Below the pieces are notes generated by a model. The model worked only from the letters and a program-made list of their open reading frames with translations, was not told where the DNA came from and made no database searches. Made by a program: the position numbers and the translations under genes. This document shows, in pieces, positions 13,778-23,335 of a DNA stretch of 64,000 bases. Source of the DNA: Betaproteobacteria bacterium Ga0077540 (GTDB lineage Bacteria; Pseudomonadota; Gammaproteobacteria; Burkholderiales; Methylophilaceae); assembly GCA_001464125.1 (NCBI GenBank), contig LNEP01000006.1:62001-126000 (forward strand). The letters run 5' to 3'. Each line of letters begins with the position of its first letter. Position 1 is the first letter of the stretch.

Positions 13778-16396
13778 CTAACCCTTCAAACTCTTACTCA
13801 CCACTTCAAATACATCATTCGATAAATTCGGCGTATCTAGTATGGCTTGCAAGGCGGCTTGCATGTGCGCTTGCAAGGCTGGCGTGTAGCGTTTCCATTC
13901 TCTAAACGGGTTGACCTGACGCGCAGCTATTTGCGGGTTAATGGCATTGAGTTCAATAATGACATCGCGTTGTAGCGCATAGCCTTTGCCACTTGGGTCG
14001 TGGAATTTCACGGGGTTGTAAAGTGAAAAAGCCGTATACAGCGAGCGCACGCGGTTGGGGTTTTTGATATTGAATTCCGGGTGCTGGCGCAGCGCAGTCA
14101 AATCTTCAAAAGTACTTTCGCGGTTGCCCATAGCTTGTAATTTAAACCATTTATCCACTACTAATGGATATTGTTTATAGGTTTGGTAAAAGTGCTCAAA
14201 CACTTCTTCGCGTTCTGGTTGGTTGCTATCGGCAAGGCTAGCAAGGGCGGCGACTCTATCGGTCATGTTATTGGCGTTAAAGTAATGCGCTTTGGCGCGG
14301 GCGGCGCAACCTGTGCCTTTGGTGGCGGTTAATATTTCCAGCAACACATTTCGTAAGGCGCGTTTTCCCATCGCTTCTGGCGTGATGGCAAATGCGCCTG
14401 TATCCGTATTGGCGTAATACAGTTTTGCCAGAGCATCTTTGTGCGCACGTTTGATTTGCGTGAGTAGATAAGTGCGCGCTTGGTCGATGGCGGCAGGGTC
14501 GATGACCGCTTGGTTTTGCGCAATCACCGAGATTTCTGGCAAACTCAAGGCGCGGGCGAGTAGGGCTTTGTCAGTTTTCTCATCTAACCCTTGTGCAATT
14601 AAATTGCCAAAGTCGCTGATAAACGTGCTGATATCCGCTTGGCTGTTTGCCATCTCGCGTTCAATGTTGCGCAAGGCTAAAGTTTGGCCTGCTTCCCATT
14701 TGTTAAAGCCGTCAGTATCGTAAATTTGCAATAGGCGCAAATCGTCATCGCTGAGGTCTGTCACCAATTTCACAGGGGCAGAAAAGCCACGCAAAATGGA
14801 GGGCACTGGGCGCGATTGAATGCCCTCAAAACTAAAGCGTTGCTCACACTCGGTCATTTCTAACACTTGTGTGGCTACAATTTCTTTGCCTTGTGCATCC
14901 AGCAAGCCAACGGCAATCGGAATATGCAATGGTTTTTTATCGGTTTGTCCTGCTGAGTCTGGTTGCGACTGCTTAAAGCTTAGCGTAAAACGGTGTTGCT
15001 CAGCATCAAACTGACTGCTCACTTGCAGTGTGGGCGTGCCTGGCTGTTTGTACCACAAAAAGAATTGCGTCATGTCGCGGCCTGAGGCATCGGCCATGCA
15101 TTGCACAAAATCGTTAATGGTCACGGCATGGCCGTCGTGCCGCGCAAAGTATAAATCGGTGGCTTTGCGATAAGTGTCTGCACCCAGCAAGGTATGTTGC
15201 ATGCGAATCAACTCCGCGCCTTTTTCATACACGGTGGTAGTGTAAAAGTTGCTGATTTCAATAAAGCTGTCGGGTTGCACTTGGTGTGCCAGCGGGCTGG
15301 CGTCTTCTGAAAACTGCATGCGTCGCAGGCCATTGACATCATCAATACGCTGTACCGCCCGCGAGTTCATATCTGCACTAAACTCTTGGTCTCTAAACAC
15401 GGTTAGACCTTCTTTGAGTGAGAGTTGAAACCAATCACGACAAGTTACGCGGTTGCCTGTCCAGTTGTGAAAATACTCATGCGCCACCACGCCTTCCACG
15501 CTCATAAAATCCGCATCGGTCGCAGTTTCTTGCTGGGCTAGCACCAAGGCGGTGTTGAAAATATTGAGCGAAGTATTTTCCATCGCCCCCATATTAAAAT
15601 CGCTCACGGCCACAATATTAAAGCGGTCTAGCTCGTATTCCCGCCCATAAGTTTGCTCATCCCAGCGCATGGATTTTTTGAGTGACGCCATGGCATGACC
15701 ACATTGCGTTTCATCCCCTGGCCGCACGTAAATACGTAAATCCACCTTGCGACCCGACATGGTAGTAAAGCTATCGGCAATATGCACCAAGTTGCCCGCA
15801 ACAAGTGCAAACAAGTAACAAGGCTTGGGGAATGGATCATGCCAATCAGTAAAATGGCGCCCATTTTCCATGTCCCCTTCTGTTGTTAGATTGCCATTGG
15901 ATAACAGCACTGGATAAAGTGTCTTATCCGCCTCAATATGCACGGTAAACACACTCAATACATCTGGGCGATCCTGAAAGTAAGTGATACGCCTAAAGCC
16001 TTCCGCCTCACATTGTGTACAGTAGTTACCTTGTGATTTGTATAAGCCCTCTAATGCTGTATTGCCAGCTGGATCAATCTCTGTCGCGATAGTGAGTGCA
16101 AACTTTCCACCAGCAATATTGGCGGCATTGGCAATGGTCATTTTGCCATCATCAATCACATAATCACTAAATACCTGACCATCCAGCAACACCTCTATGA
16201 GCGTTTGATGGTCACCGTTTAAAACCAAATCCAAACTGTTACTTAGCGGGTTTTTAACGTATTCAACAGTTGAAGTGACTATCGTTTTCTCTTCAAACAA
16301 TTGAAAACGCAAATTCGTTTTCTGCGCTAAAAACGGCGCAGGGGTGTAGTCTTTTAGATATATCGTTTGGGGTGTTTTACTGGTATCGGTTCTCAT
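13778..16396 (-). CDS. pepN: aminopeptidase N (M1 family)
   Basis: A zinc metallopeptidase that removes N-terminal residues from peptides in the cytoplasm. The 872-residue length matches bacterial PepN. The substrate-binding GAMEN motif is near residue 270. The zinc site HEYFHNWTGN, with the third ligand in LKEGLTVF, is near residues 306-330. The C-terminal helical domain is complete and there is no signal peptide. It is transcribed toward metY but separated from it by 163 bases. Confidence 0.95.
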   Translation of the reverse strand: MRTDTSKTPQTIYLKDYTPAPFLAQKTNLRFQLFEEKTIVTSTVEYVKNPLSNSLDLVLNGDHQTLIEVLLDGQVFSDYVIDDGKMTIANAANIAGGKFALTIATEIDPAGNTALEGLYKSQGNYCTQCEAEGFRRITYFQDRPDVLSVFTVHIEADKTLYPVLLSNGNLTTEGDMENGRHFTDWHDPFPKPCYLFALVAGNLVHIADSFTTMSGRKVDLRIYVRPGDETQCGHAMASLKKSMRWDEQTYGREYELDRFNIVAVSDFNMGAMENTSLNIFNTALVLAQQETATDADFMSVEGVVAHEYFHNWTGNRVTCRDWFQLSLKEGLTVFRDQEFSADMNSRAVQRIDDVNGLRRMQFSEDASPLAHQVQPDSFIEISNFYTTTVYEKGAELIRMQHTLLGADTYRKATDLYFARHDGHAVTINDFVQCMADASGRDMTQFFLWYKQPGTPTLQVSSQFDAEQHRFTLSFKQSQPDSAGQTDKKPLHIPIAVGLLDAQGKEIVATQVLEMTECEQRFSFEGIQSRPVPSILRGFSAPVKLVTDLSDDDLRLLQIYDTDGFNKWEAGQTLALRNIEREMANSQADISTFISDFGNLIAQGLDEKTDKALLARALSLPEISVIAQNQAVIDPAAIDQARTYLLTQIKRAHKDALAKLYYANTDTGAFAITPEAMGKRALRNVLLEILTATKGTGCAARAKAHYFNANNMTDRVAALASLADSNQPEREEVFEHFYQTYKQYPLVVDKWFKLQAMGNRESTFEDLTALRQHPEFNIKNPNRVRSLYTAFSLYNPVKFHDPSGKGYALQRDVIIELNAINPQIAARQVNPFREWKRYTPALQAHMQAALQAILDTPNLSNDVFEVVSKSLKG

Positions 16397-16548
16397 GGAT
16401 AGGCTTTACTGATTAAGTTTGTTTTATGACAGTATAAAAGAGAATATGTTGTACTTGTGTTGAATATTCAGTCACCGCCAAATACCATGTTTACAAATAG
16501 CTCATCGTGTATTGGGCTTACAGTATGATGCATCTCGCCTTCTAGTCC

Positions 16549-16593
16549 TCCCCAATACTAGGGATTGACGAATTGATACCTGAATTTGACAAT
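16549..16593 (+). promoter_or_regulatory. promoter and operator candidate for the PEP-CTERM-like gene
   Basis: TTGACG at 16565-16570 and GACAAT at 16588-16593 are 17 bases apart, giving a plausible sigma-70 promoter. Directly upstream, at 16549-16564, TCCCCAATACTAGGGA is an imperfect inverted repeat abutting the -35 box, where an activator could bind. The rest of 16397-16623 shows no gene. Confidence 0.4.
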
Positions 16594-16623
16594 GTTTATG
16601 GTATTGACCACTAGGAGGTTTAC

Positions 16624-17259
16624 ATGAAAAACACATTCTATTTTGCGCTTTTTATCAGCGCATTGTCTTGCAATTTAAATGCTACACCGTTGTTCTCAGC
16701 GGCTGACCCCGCACTGGCTGGGGGCACTAGTGTTACGTTTAATGATATTGCGTTGGGTAGCTACCCAACTGTCAATAGTAACGGCGTTACTTTTTCAAAT
16801 GCAGCACCAGCCATTGTGCCGTCCATTCAAGGGATTTCTATACAAGACGGTGGTGGCGGTGATCATTATTTGCGCTACAGCACCTCCGTTTTTCCAGAGC
16901 CAGAGGGTAGCGTCTCTGCTATCCCACAGGTCAAACTGCGGATTGATTTTTCTTCACCGGTGTCTGCTTTTGGGCTTTATGTCAGCGGCTCTTACCCCTA
17001 CTCTCTCACTGCCTATGATGAAGCAGATGGGGTAATAGAAACGTTTGGCCCAACAGCCGGCAGTTATAGCAATTACTTTATGGGCTTATCTTCAGCTACC
17101 AATATTCGCTACGCTATTCTTGGCAACATTAATGGTTTTGACTATTTAAATATAGACGATTTAACTTATGCGCCAGCTGCCGTGCCAACACCGCCGGCCT
17201 TACCTTTGATTGCATCAGGTATTTGTATGTTATGGCTGGCCAGACGTCATAAACGCTGA
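16624..17259 (+). CDS. secreted protein with PEP-CTERM-like sorting tail
   Basis: The gene encodes 211 residues with an N-terminal signal peptide (about 20 residues, ending SCNLNATPL). The beta-rich body is low in Lys/Arg, and the tail is VPTPPALPLIASGICMLWLARRHKR-like: a short proline motif, one hydrophobic helix, then a basic end. That tail is the layout of PEP-CTERM substrates of exosortase, here with PTPP in place of the usual PEP. A strong AGGAGG lies six bases before the ATG. The mid-region resembles PEP-CTERM proteins of unknown function linked to exopolysaccharide. No exosortase gene is in the window. Confidence 0.65.
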   Translation: MKNTFYFALFISALSCNLNATPLFSAADPALAGGTSVTFNDIALGSYPTVNSNGVTFSNAAPAIVPSIQGISIQDGGGGDHYLRYSTSVFPEPEGSVSAIPQVKLRIDFSSPVSAFGLYVSGSYPYSLTAYDEADGVIETFGPTAGSYSNYFMGLSSATNIRYAILGNINGFDYLNIDDLTYAPAAVPTPPALPLIASGICMLWLARRHKR

Positions 17260-17465
17260 TTTATTTTTTACAAACACTTCTTTTCCATACATCACTTGAA
17301 AACGCGCATTGATTGCGCGTTTTCTGTTTTATTCTTATGCCCATTTCATCACTGTATCCACCCACTTTAATGCTTTTATTTCTTCATAATCAGCGTAAAG
17401 TTACATTTCGCATCGTATCTCTGGTTGCGCCATTTACTCGTTTAACATGTTTAAGGAGCTTGATC

Positions 17466-17654
17466 ATGAAGGCAAATGTGGGTGGTATCGATAAAATATT
17501 AAGGATAGTGGTTGGATTGGCACTGATTGCCTGGGTGTTATTAGCTGGCGGCCCAATGTGGGCTTGGATTGGCGTGCTTCCACTTGCTACAGGTTTGTTT
17601 AATTTTTGTCCGGCTTATTCAATACTTGGAATCAAAACTTGTAAAACAGAATAG
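17466..17654 (+). CDS. small DUF2892 (YgaP-like) membrane protein
   Basis: A 62-residue protein starting at ATG 17466, chosen because AAGGAG at 17453-17458 sits at the right distance; a longer in-frame extension has no such site. The sequence (NVGGIDKILRIVVGLALI, then PLATGLFNFCPAYSILGI) is the DUF2892 / inner-membrane domain found alone or at the end of YgaP-type rhodaneses. Two hydrophobic helices are expected. The conserved FCPAY contains a cysteine. Its function is not established. Confidence 0.8.
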   Translation: MKANVGGIDKILRIVVGLALIAWVLLAGGPMWAWIGVLPLATGLFNFCPAYSILGIKTCKTE

Positions 17655-17675
17655 CCTGTCGATGATTCTAACCAT

Positions 17676-17704
17676 AAAAAAAGGGTGGCCATGCCACCCT
17701 TTTT
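17676..17704. terminator. bidirectional rho-independent terminator
   Basis: AAAAAGGGTGGC-CAT-GCCACCCTTTTT forms a near-perfect stem with an A-tract before and a T-tract after it. It serves the DUF2892 gene on the plus strand and ahpF on the minus strand. Confidence 0.9.
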
Positions 17705-17714
17705 AACTGCTGGT

Positions 17715-19298
17715 TTATTGCCTAATGATGTAATCAAATGCGCCCAATGCCGCTTTTGACCCCTCACCCATGGCGATGATAATTTGCTTGTAGGGCGTTG
17801 TCGTCACATCGCCTGCTGCAAATACCCCTGGCAGTGAGGTTGCATTGTGGTGGTTGATTTCAATTTCACCAAACTTGCTCAAATCAACAGTGCCTTTTAG
17901 CCAATCGGTATTGGGCACCAAACCAATCTGTACAAACACACCATCAATATCTAAATGTTTGCTTTCACCTGTCACACGGTCGGTATAGGTCAAGCCATGC
18001 ATTTTATTGCCGTCACCCGTAATTTCAGTAGTTTGCGCACTGGTAATAACAGTGACATTGCTTAAACTACGCAATTTTTTCTGCAATACAGCGTCTGCTT
18101 TCAGCTCGGTATCAAACTGCAACAGCGTTACATGCCCAACAAAATTAGCTAAATCAATGGCCGCTTCCACACCAGAGTTACCACCACCCACCACGGCCAC
18201 TGGTTTGCCTTTAAACAACGGGCCGTCACAGTGTGGGCAGTACGCAACACCTTTGCCACGGTATTCTTTTTCACCGGGCACATTGAGCTCACGCCAACGT
18301 GCGCCAGTGGCCAAGATGACCGCTTTACTTTTTAGCGTTGCGCCACTATCCAATTTCAGCTCAATCAAATCATGGTTTTTGTTGCCATGCTTGCCCGGCT
18401 CACTTAAGGCATTGGCGCGTTGCAGGTTAATCACCTCAATGTCATAAGATTTCACATGCTCTTCAAGCGCGGCCACCAATTTTGGCCCTTCAGTCTCTTT
18501 CACAGAGATAAAGTTTTCAATGCCTAAGGTATCCATTACTTGGCCACCAAAGCGCTCAGCCACAATGGCAGTTTTAAAGCCTTTACGTGCAGAGTAAATG
18601 GCTGCCGATGCGCCAGCAGGCCCACCACCTACCACCAATACATCGTAAGGGGCTTTGGCATCGAGTTTTTTGGCTTCGCGTGCGACTGCGCCTGTGTCCA
18701 CCTTGGCTAAAATCTCTTCCAACTCCATACGGCCAGCACCAAAGATCTCACCATTTAAGAATACTGTCGGTACCGACATAATATCTCTGGCCTTCACCTC
18801 GTCTTGGTACAAAGCACCATCAATCATCACATGGGTAATGTTGGGGTTGATGACAGACATCATATTGAGTGCCTGCACCACATCTGGACAGTTATGGCAG
18901 CTGAGCGAGATGTAAGTCTCAAAGTGAAACTCGCCCTCAATCGCTGCAATTTGATCTATCTTCTCTTGCTCCAACTTCATTGGGTGACCACCGGTATGCA
19001 ACAGCGCCAATACCAGCGATGTGAACTCGTGGCCCATCGGAATACCTGCAAAGCGCACACCCACAGATTTGGCTGCATCTTTATGGTTAGGTGCGCGTCT
19101 TACCGCGAATGAAGGTTTACGCGCGTCTGGCTCATGCACCAAGCTAATTTTGTCCGACATGCTGGCAATTTCTTCCAACAAGCTTTGCATTTCATTTGCA
19201 CCGGTGCTGGCATCCAAAGAGGCCACCAGCTCAATCGGCTCACGTAACATGCCTAAATATGTTTGCAATTGCGCTTTAATGTTTGCTTCTAATGCCAT
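17715..19298 (-). CDS. ahpF: alkyl hydroperoxide reductase subunit F
   Basis: AhpF is an NADH-dependent flavoprotein disulfide reductase that keeps AhpC reduced. Start ATG 19296-19298 (MALEANIK) follows a GAGAGAGA site; the longer frame would start at TTG. The 527-residue protein has an N-terminal double thioredoxin-like domain with the disulfide SCHNCPD near residues 128-134. A TrxR-like FAD/NAD core follows, with [19 protein letters not shown] near 215 and redox pair CPHCDG near 340-345. It lies downstream of ahpC in the same direction with 191 bases and two hairpins between them. Confidence 0.95.
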   Translation of the reverse strand: MALEANIKAQLQTYLGMLREPIELVASLDASTGANEMQSLLEEIASMSDKISLVHEPDARKPSFAVRRAPNHKDAAKSVGVRFAGIPMGHEFTSLVLALLHTGGHPMKLEQEKIDQIAAIEGEFHFETYISLSCHNCPDVVQALNMMSVINPNITHVMIDGALYQDEVKARDIMSVPTVFLNGEIFGAGRMELEEILAKVDTGAVAREAKKLDAKAPYDVLVVGGGPAGASAAIYSARKGFKTAIVAERFGGQVMDTLGIENFISVKETEGPKLVAALEEHVKSYDIEVINLQRANALSEPGKHGNKNHDLIELKLDSGATLKSKAVILATGARWRELNVPGEKEYRGKGVAYCPHCDGPLFKGKPVAVVGGGNSGVEAAIDLANFVGHVTLLQFDTELKADAVLQKKLRSLSNVTVITSAQTTEITGDGNKMHGLTYTDRVTGESKHLDIDGVFVQIGLVPNTDWLKGTVDLSKFGEIEINHHNATSLPGVFAAGDVTTTPYKQIIIAMGEGSKAALGAFDYIIRQ

Positions 19299-19391
19299 GT
19301 TTAATCTCTCTCTCAACGCTATTAAAAGTAGTTCTCATACATGTTCTTATCTATTAAAAAAACATCCATGAGAAATACTGCTGAAAATAAA

Positions 19392-19414
19392 AGCTTTATC
19401 TTTTGGATAAAGCT
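19392..19414 (-). terminator. hairpin between ahpC and ahpF
   Basis: On the minus strand AGCTTTATC-CAAAA-GATAAAGCT is followed by TTTATTTT, a weak AT-rich terminator or attenuator. It would lower ahpF expression relative to ahpC. Confidence 0.55.
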
Positions 19415-19428
19415 TACCTTGCTACAAG

Positions 19429-19457
19429 CTGCCTTCAAGCTTATGACTTGAAGGCAG
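19429..19457. other. strong stem-loop after ahpC
   Basis: CTGCCTTCAAG and CTTGAAGGCAG form a perfect 11-bp stem around a 7-base loop (CTTATGA). No T-tract follows on either strand, so an mRNA-stabilising or processing role for the ahpC 3' end is more likely than termination by itself. Confidence 0.6.
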
Positions 19458-19489
19458 TTATTCATTAACCTACCAAAGCAGGAGATTTA

Positions 19490-20053
19490 TTAGATCTTGC
19501 CTACTAAGTCTAAAGATGGAGTCAATGTCTCAGCACCTTCTTGCCATTTAGCTGGGCACACTTGGCCTGGGTGGCTAGCAGTAAATTGTGCAGCTTTTAG
19601 TTTACGTAATGTTTCTTTAACGTCACGTGCAATTTCGTTGCTGTGGATTTCTAAAGTTTTAATCACGCCTTCTGGGTTGATGACGAATGTACCGCGCAGT
19701 GCCAAACCTTCTTCATCAATATGCACATCAAATGCACGTGTTAATTGGTGAGTTGGGTCACCTACCAATGGGAATTTTGCTTTGCCCACAGCTGGTGATG
19801 TCTCATGCCATACTTTGTGTGAGAAGTGTGTGTCTGTGGTCACAATGTACACTTCAGCACCTGCTTTTTGGAACTCAGCATAGTTGTCAGCCGCATCTTC
19901 TACTTCTGTTGGGCAGTTAAATGTAAAGGCTGCAGGCATAAAAATCACTACTGACCATTTGCCTTTTAGGCTAGCTTCTGTCACTTCAATAAATTTACCG
20001 TTGTGAAACGCTTGTGCTTTAAAGGGTTGTACTTGTGTATTAATTAATGACAT
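19490..20053 (-). CDS. ahpC: alkyl hydroperoxide reductase subunit C (peroxiredoxin)
   Basis: A typical 2-Cys peroxiredoxin that reduces hydrogen peroxide and organic hydroperoxides in the cytoplasm. The 187-residue length is standard. The peroxidatic cysteine is C47 in FTFNCPTE, and the resolving cysteine is in HPGQVCPAKW near residue 167. GAGGAG precedes the ATG at the ideal distance. AhpF, its reductant, follows. The 217 bases upstream (20054-20270) are AT-rich and must hold the promoter; I could not recognise a specific OxyR site. Confidence 0.95.
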   Translation of the reverse strand: MSLINTQVQPFKAQAFHNGKFIEVTEASLKGKWSVVIFMPAAFTFNCPTEVEDAADNYAEFQKAGAEVYIVTTDTHFSHKVWHETSPAVGKAKFPLVGDPTHQLTRAFDVHIDEEGLALRGTFVINPEGVIKTLEIHSNEIARDVKETLRKLKAAQFTASHPGQVCPAKWQEGAETLTPSLDLVGKI

Positions 20054-20270
20054 TACTGTCTCCTCTTGTTAGTGGTTAAAAAAAATTCATGAGCGCATTG
20101 TAACGACACAATGAAATTAAGTAAAATTAATATTATTAACCATTTTAATAAATAATACTTATCAATAGGGTTAACTTAAAACTTATGCAATGATTGAACC
20201 GTATTCACCAAAACTCTAACTTACGTGAATACAACTTATATGCGTTGGCTATTGCAGAATTTCAAGCCAA

Positions 20271-21035
20271 CTAGATGGAAACTTTGATATCGCTTTGCCC
20301 TGAGTAGCCCATATTGTCTTGCCATTTCACCAATACGGTATCGCCCAGCTTTGCGCCTGCCACGTAAAAAGTAAAGTAAGGGTTTTTTGAAATGGCCGTG
20401 CTGCAATGCGCTTCTAACACTGGCTTACCATTCAGAGTTGCCTCTAAGGTTTGAATAAAGTGTGCGGGGATTAACTGGCCAGCACTGTTTTTGGCGCGCC
20501 CGGTGGTCATGGGGTGCACAATAATCACTTTCACTTCAGCAACATCATTCACCAGCTTTGCACGCATTTTCATGCTGCTTTCAAACTTGGCGTCAGAATC
20601 AGATCCACCGCAACCATCTTCCAACACCACCACTTGTTTGCTTTGTGTGAAATATTGATTCCCCACTTTGGCCACTACTTTTACTTGTGAAGTTTGTGCC
20701 ATTTTAATGCGCGTCACCAAGCGTGCTTGCGTGCCGGGTGTGAACATCACGTTGGCAATTAGGGGGGTGGGGTTGTCTGCCACAAATAATGCCATGGCCT
20801 CGGTATTGGGGATATTGCTCACCATCTCCACCTGCACCACTGCGCCGTTTTCAGCGCGGTCAGGCGCAATTAAAGTAATGCCTGTCGATGGCTGTTCATT
20901 ATCAATCATCAAGCCTTTGCTGGCTTGCTGCAAATCTGTGGCTTCAAATGCAGGCTTGTTCCAAATCGCCGCCAACGCACTCACCGGCACCAAACACAAA
21001 CCCATTAACGATTGCAAAAATCGGCGACGTTGCAT
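20271..21035 (-). CDS. SoxYZ-like fused sulfur carrier protein
   Basis: The 254-residue exported protein has a twin-arginine-like start (MQRRRFLQ) and a signal peptide. Residues about 35-145 match SoxY and end in the GCGG carrier motif, whose cysteine carries the sulfur substrate in Sox systems. From about 150 on (KMRAKLVNDVAEVKV... HPM) it matches SoxZ. Fused SoxYZ proteins are known near quinoprotein dehydrogenases in methylotrophs. In free SoxY the GGCGG is C-terminal; here SoxZ follows directly. AAGGAT within the end of the upstream protease gene is its ribosome-binding site, so the two are an operon. No other sox gene is visible. Confidence 0.85.
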   Translation of the reverse strand: MQRRRFLQSLMGLCLVPVSALAAIWNKPAFEATDLQQASKGLMIDNEQPSTGITLIAPDRAENGAVVQVEMVSNIPNTEAMALFVADNPTPLIANVMFTPGTQARLVTRIKMAQTSQVKVVAKVGNQYFTQSKQVVVLEDGCGGSDSDAKFESSMKMRAKLVNDVAEVKVIIVHPMTTGRAKNSAGQLIPAHFIQTLEATLNGKPVLEAHCSTAISKNPYFTFYVAGAKLGDTVLVKWQDNMGYSGQSDIKVSI

Positions 21036-21037
21036 GT

Positions 21038-22564
21038 TTATCCTTTTTGTTCTTTTTCAATGCCTTGTTGGCGACGTAATTCTTTAAGTCTGGCCTCAAC
21101 AATCGAGCGCTCATAAAAATTACCATCTTTGGCTTTAGATGCTAGCTCCATCTGCTCCACCGCACGATTGACATCATATTGACGATAATAGGCTTCTGCC
21201 TGCGCTTGATGCCTGAGCAGTGTCTGCCCTTTCATCGAATATGCTTTGGCTAAAATCTCATACAGATGCCCATCGTTTGGAAACAGCCGCAGTTTCTCAT
21301 TAATTAATTTCACAGCCTTATCTGGCTGCTTGCTGTTTACATACGAATCCGCATAGCCATATACCAAAGCACGGTGCATGGGGTATTGGGTCATAGCCTG
21401 ACTATAAATAGCTTGCGCTTTGGCCAGTTGGCGGTTCCCCATTTCAATGGTAGCCGCCAGCGTTTCAATATTGGGGTGTGGCGTGGCATTGGCTTTTAAC
21501 CAAGCCAATTGCTTGGCGCTATTAGCCATATCGTTTTTTCGTAAATAAGCGTAGGCCAAGCCGTAATGCTCGGCAATCTCACTATTAAAGCGACGCTCTC
21601 GGATATTGTCCTCAAACTCATCAATGGCAGACTGTGGAAAACCTAAACTTGCGCGAATTTTTGCCCGCGTTAAATAAAAATCCAGACTGTCTTTGGATTG
21701 CTTGTACGACAAATTTTGCACACGGTTAGACACATCTGCAATCCGCTCTGCTGTCAGTGGGTGGGTGCGCAAAAAGCTAGGTGCACTGCCTTCCACAAAA
21801 CGCGTGCCGCGTTGCATGGTGGTAAAAAAGGCGGGCATGGCGCGTACGTCAAAACCAGCGTTATCCAATATTGCCAACCCTACACGGTCTGCCTCACGCT
21901 CATGTTCACGCGTGTAATCCAATTGGCGCTGCATGGTCGATGCAGAAGCAGTCACCATCGCCCCGGTAGCCAATTGCGGATTACTTCTGGCCACCAATAA
22001 CGCTAATGCGGTTGTAGCAATGTTTTTAAACGTATCGTACTTTTGCGAGGCCAGCATCCGCGCCAAATGGCGCTGTGTGACATGGCCAATCTCATGCCCC
22101 AGCACACTGGCCAATTCCGATTCATTATTGGCGGCAATAAATAAACCCGTATGCACACCAATCACACCTCCCGGCATCGCAAACGCGTTAATTGAGTTAT
22201 CGTTCACCACAAAAAAGTTAAAGGTTTGACGTTTATCCGGGCTGGCTGCTGCCAACTTGTTGCCCAAGGCTTGCAAATAATCGGTAATTTCGGGGTCTTG
22301 CAACACATCGTCACTCACATACACTTGACGCATAATCTGGTCGGCAATGCGCTGTTCATCCTGCGGTGATAACACGGTTTGGGCGATATCCCCTAGATCT
22401 GGCAGATCATTGGCGTAATCGCGTGGCAAAGTGGTATCCAACTCTGTTGGCCCAGTGTAGGGCTTGCCAGTAAGCGATGGTCTGGCTTGTTCCGCCACAG
22501 CCAAACTGGCAGGTGTTGCACCCATTAGCAAGGCGCCAAACGCTAGTGTGCTGAGCTTTTTCAT
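21038..22564 (-). CDS. M48 family metalloprotease with TPR tail (BepA-like)
   Basis: This is a periplasmic zinc protease and chaperone of the BepA/YfgC type, involved in outer-membrane protein and LptD assembly or turnover. With the start at ATG 22562-22564 it begins with a good Sec signal peptide (MKKLSTLAFG, cut near AVAEQ); an ATG at 22600 would add 12 residues. No strong SD marks either start. The zinc site HEIGHVTQRH is near 147-156 and the third ligand is in EREADRVG near 230. From about 290 the protein is helical TPR-like, as in BepA. Length is about 508. It is co-transcribed with the SoxYZ-like gene two bases downstream. Confidence 0.85.
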   Translation of the reverse strand: MKKLSTLAFGALLMGATPASLAVAEQARPSLTGKPYTGPTELDTTLPRDYANDLPDLGDIAQTVLSPQDEQRIADQIMRQVYVSDDVLQDPEITDYLQALGNKLAAASPDKRQTFNFFVVNDNSINAFAMPGGVIGVHTGLFIAANNESELASVLGHEIGHVTQRHLARMLASQKYDTFKNIATTALALLVARSNPQLATGAMVTASASTMQRQLDYTREHEREADRVGLAILDNAGFDVRAMPAFFTTMQRGTRFVEGSAPSFLRTHPLTAERIADVSNRVQNLSYKQSKDSLDFYLTRAKIRASLGFPQSAIDEFEDNIRERRFNSEIAEHYGLAYAYLRKNDMANSAKQLAWLKANATPHPNIETLAATIEMGNRQLAKAQAIYSQAMTQYPMHRALVYGYADSYVNSKQPDKAVKLINEKLRLFPNDGHLYEILAKAYSMKGQTLLRHQAQAEAYYRQYDVNRAVEQMELASKAKDGNFYERSIVEARLKELRRQQGIEKEQKG

Positions 22565-22661
22565 TGCTAACAAGCAATTTTTTGTATAGTAAGTACTCAT
22601 TGTTATTATGATAATGTCTTTAGGGTGCAAGTTCACGCACAATTCATTTTAGAAAGCACAC

Positions 22662-23138
22662 ATGAGCAAGTTAACGCATTTAAATGCACAGGGGCAAGCC
22701 CACATGGTAGACGTGGGCGACAAAGCCCACACCAAGCGCACTGCGGTGGCCACCGGCAACATCACCATGTTGCCTGCAACACTTCAACTCATTACCAAAG
22801 GTGAAGCCAAAAAAGGCGATGTATTGGGCATTGCGCGTATTGCCGCAATTCAAGCCAGCAAAAAAACAGCTGACCTGATTCCATTGTGCCACCCCATTGC
22901 GCTCACCAGCGTCAAGGTCAATTTTGATGTGCTAGAAGCCGAATCCACCATTACCTGCCAAGTCACTTGTGAAACGGTTGGCCAAACTGGTGTGGAGATG
23001 GAAGCACTCACCGCCGTGCAAGTAGCACTATTGACGATTTACGATATGTGCAAAGCCGTGGATAGAGGCATGGTGATGCGTGAGATTAAATTGCTTGAAA
23101 AGCATGGCGGTAAAAGTGGGGATTGGGTTGCCAGTTAA
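22662..23138 (+). CDS. moaC: cyclic pyranopterin monophosphate synthase MoaC
   Basis: MoaC works with MoaA to convert GTP to cyclic pyranopterin monophosphate, the first stage of molybdenum cofactor synthesis. The 158-residue protein has all family hallmarks: LIPLCHPI near residues 72-79, [16 protein letters not shown] near 107-122 and YDMCKAVDR near 128-136. It is divergent from the BepA-like gene and stands directly before the cassette array, 188 bases from the first attC-type junction. No other moa gene is adjacent. Confidence 0.97.
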   Translation: MSKLTHLNAQGQAHMVDVGDKAHTKRTAVATGNITMLPATLQLITKGEAKKGDVLGIARIAAIQASKKTADLIPLCHPIALTSVKVNFDVLEAESTITCQVTCETVGQTGVEMEALTAVQVALLTIYDMCKAVDRGMVMREIKLLEKHGGKSGDWVAS

Positions 23139-23307
23139 TGACTACCATGCCAAGATGCTGGAACAGAAATTTGCAAATTCAGGTGCATTTAAATTTAGCT
23201 TTATTAATTTTTTAGGCGCGATAAAAATAGGCAACCTATTGAATCTATGATGATAATAACAATTAAAAACAATATAGACACCTGTCTGACTATTTTTTAT
23301 TGGACGT

Positions 23308-23332
23308 TGTTGGGGTCTACTTTACGTTAGCG
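23308..23332 (+). other. left boundary of cassette array: half attC or attI-like site
   Basis: GTTGGGGTC, spacer, then GTTAGCG (23326-23332) has the L'-R' order of an attC 3' half. No matching R''/L'' half lies upstream. GTTAGCG is the exact complement of the CGCTAAC box at the far end of cassette A, as expected for a cassette inserted at G^TT. It could be a truncated attC, an attI remnant or a secondary site. Bases 23139-23307 otherwise hold only AT-rich sequence that could contain a promoter. Confidence 0.5.
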
Positions 23333-23335
23333 CTC

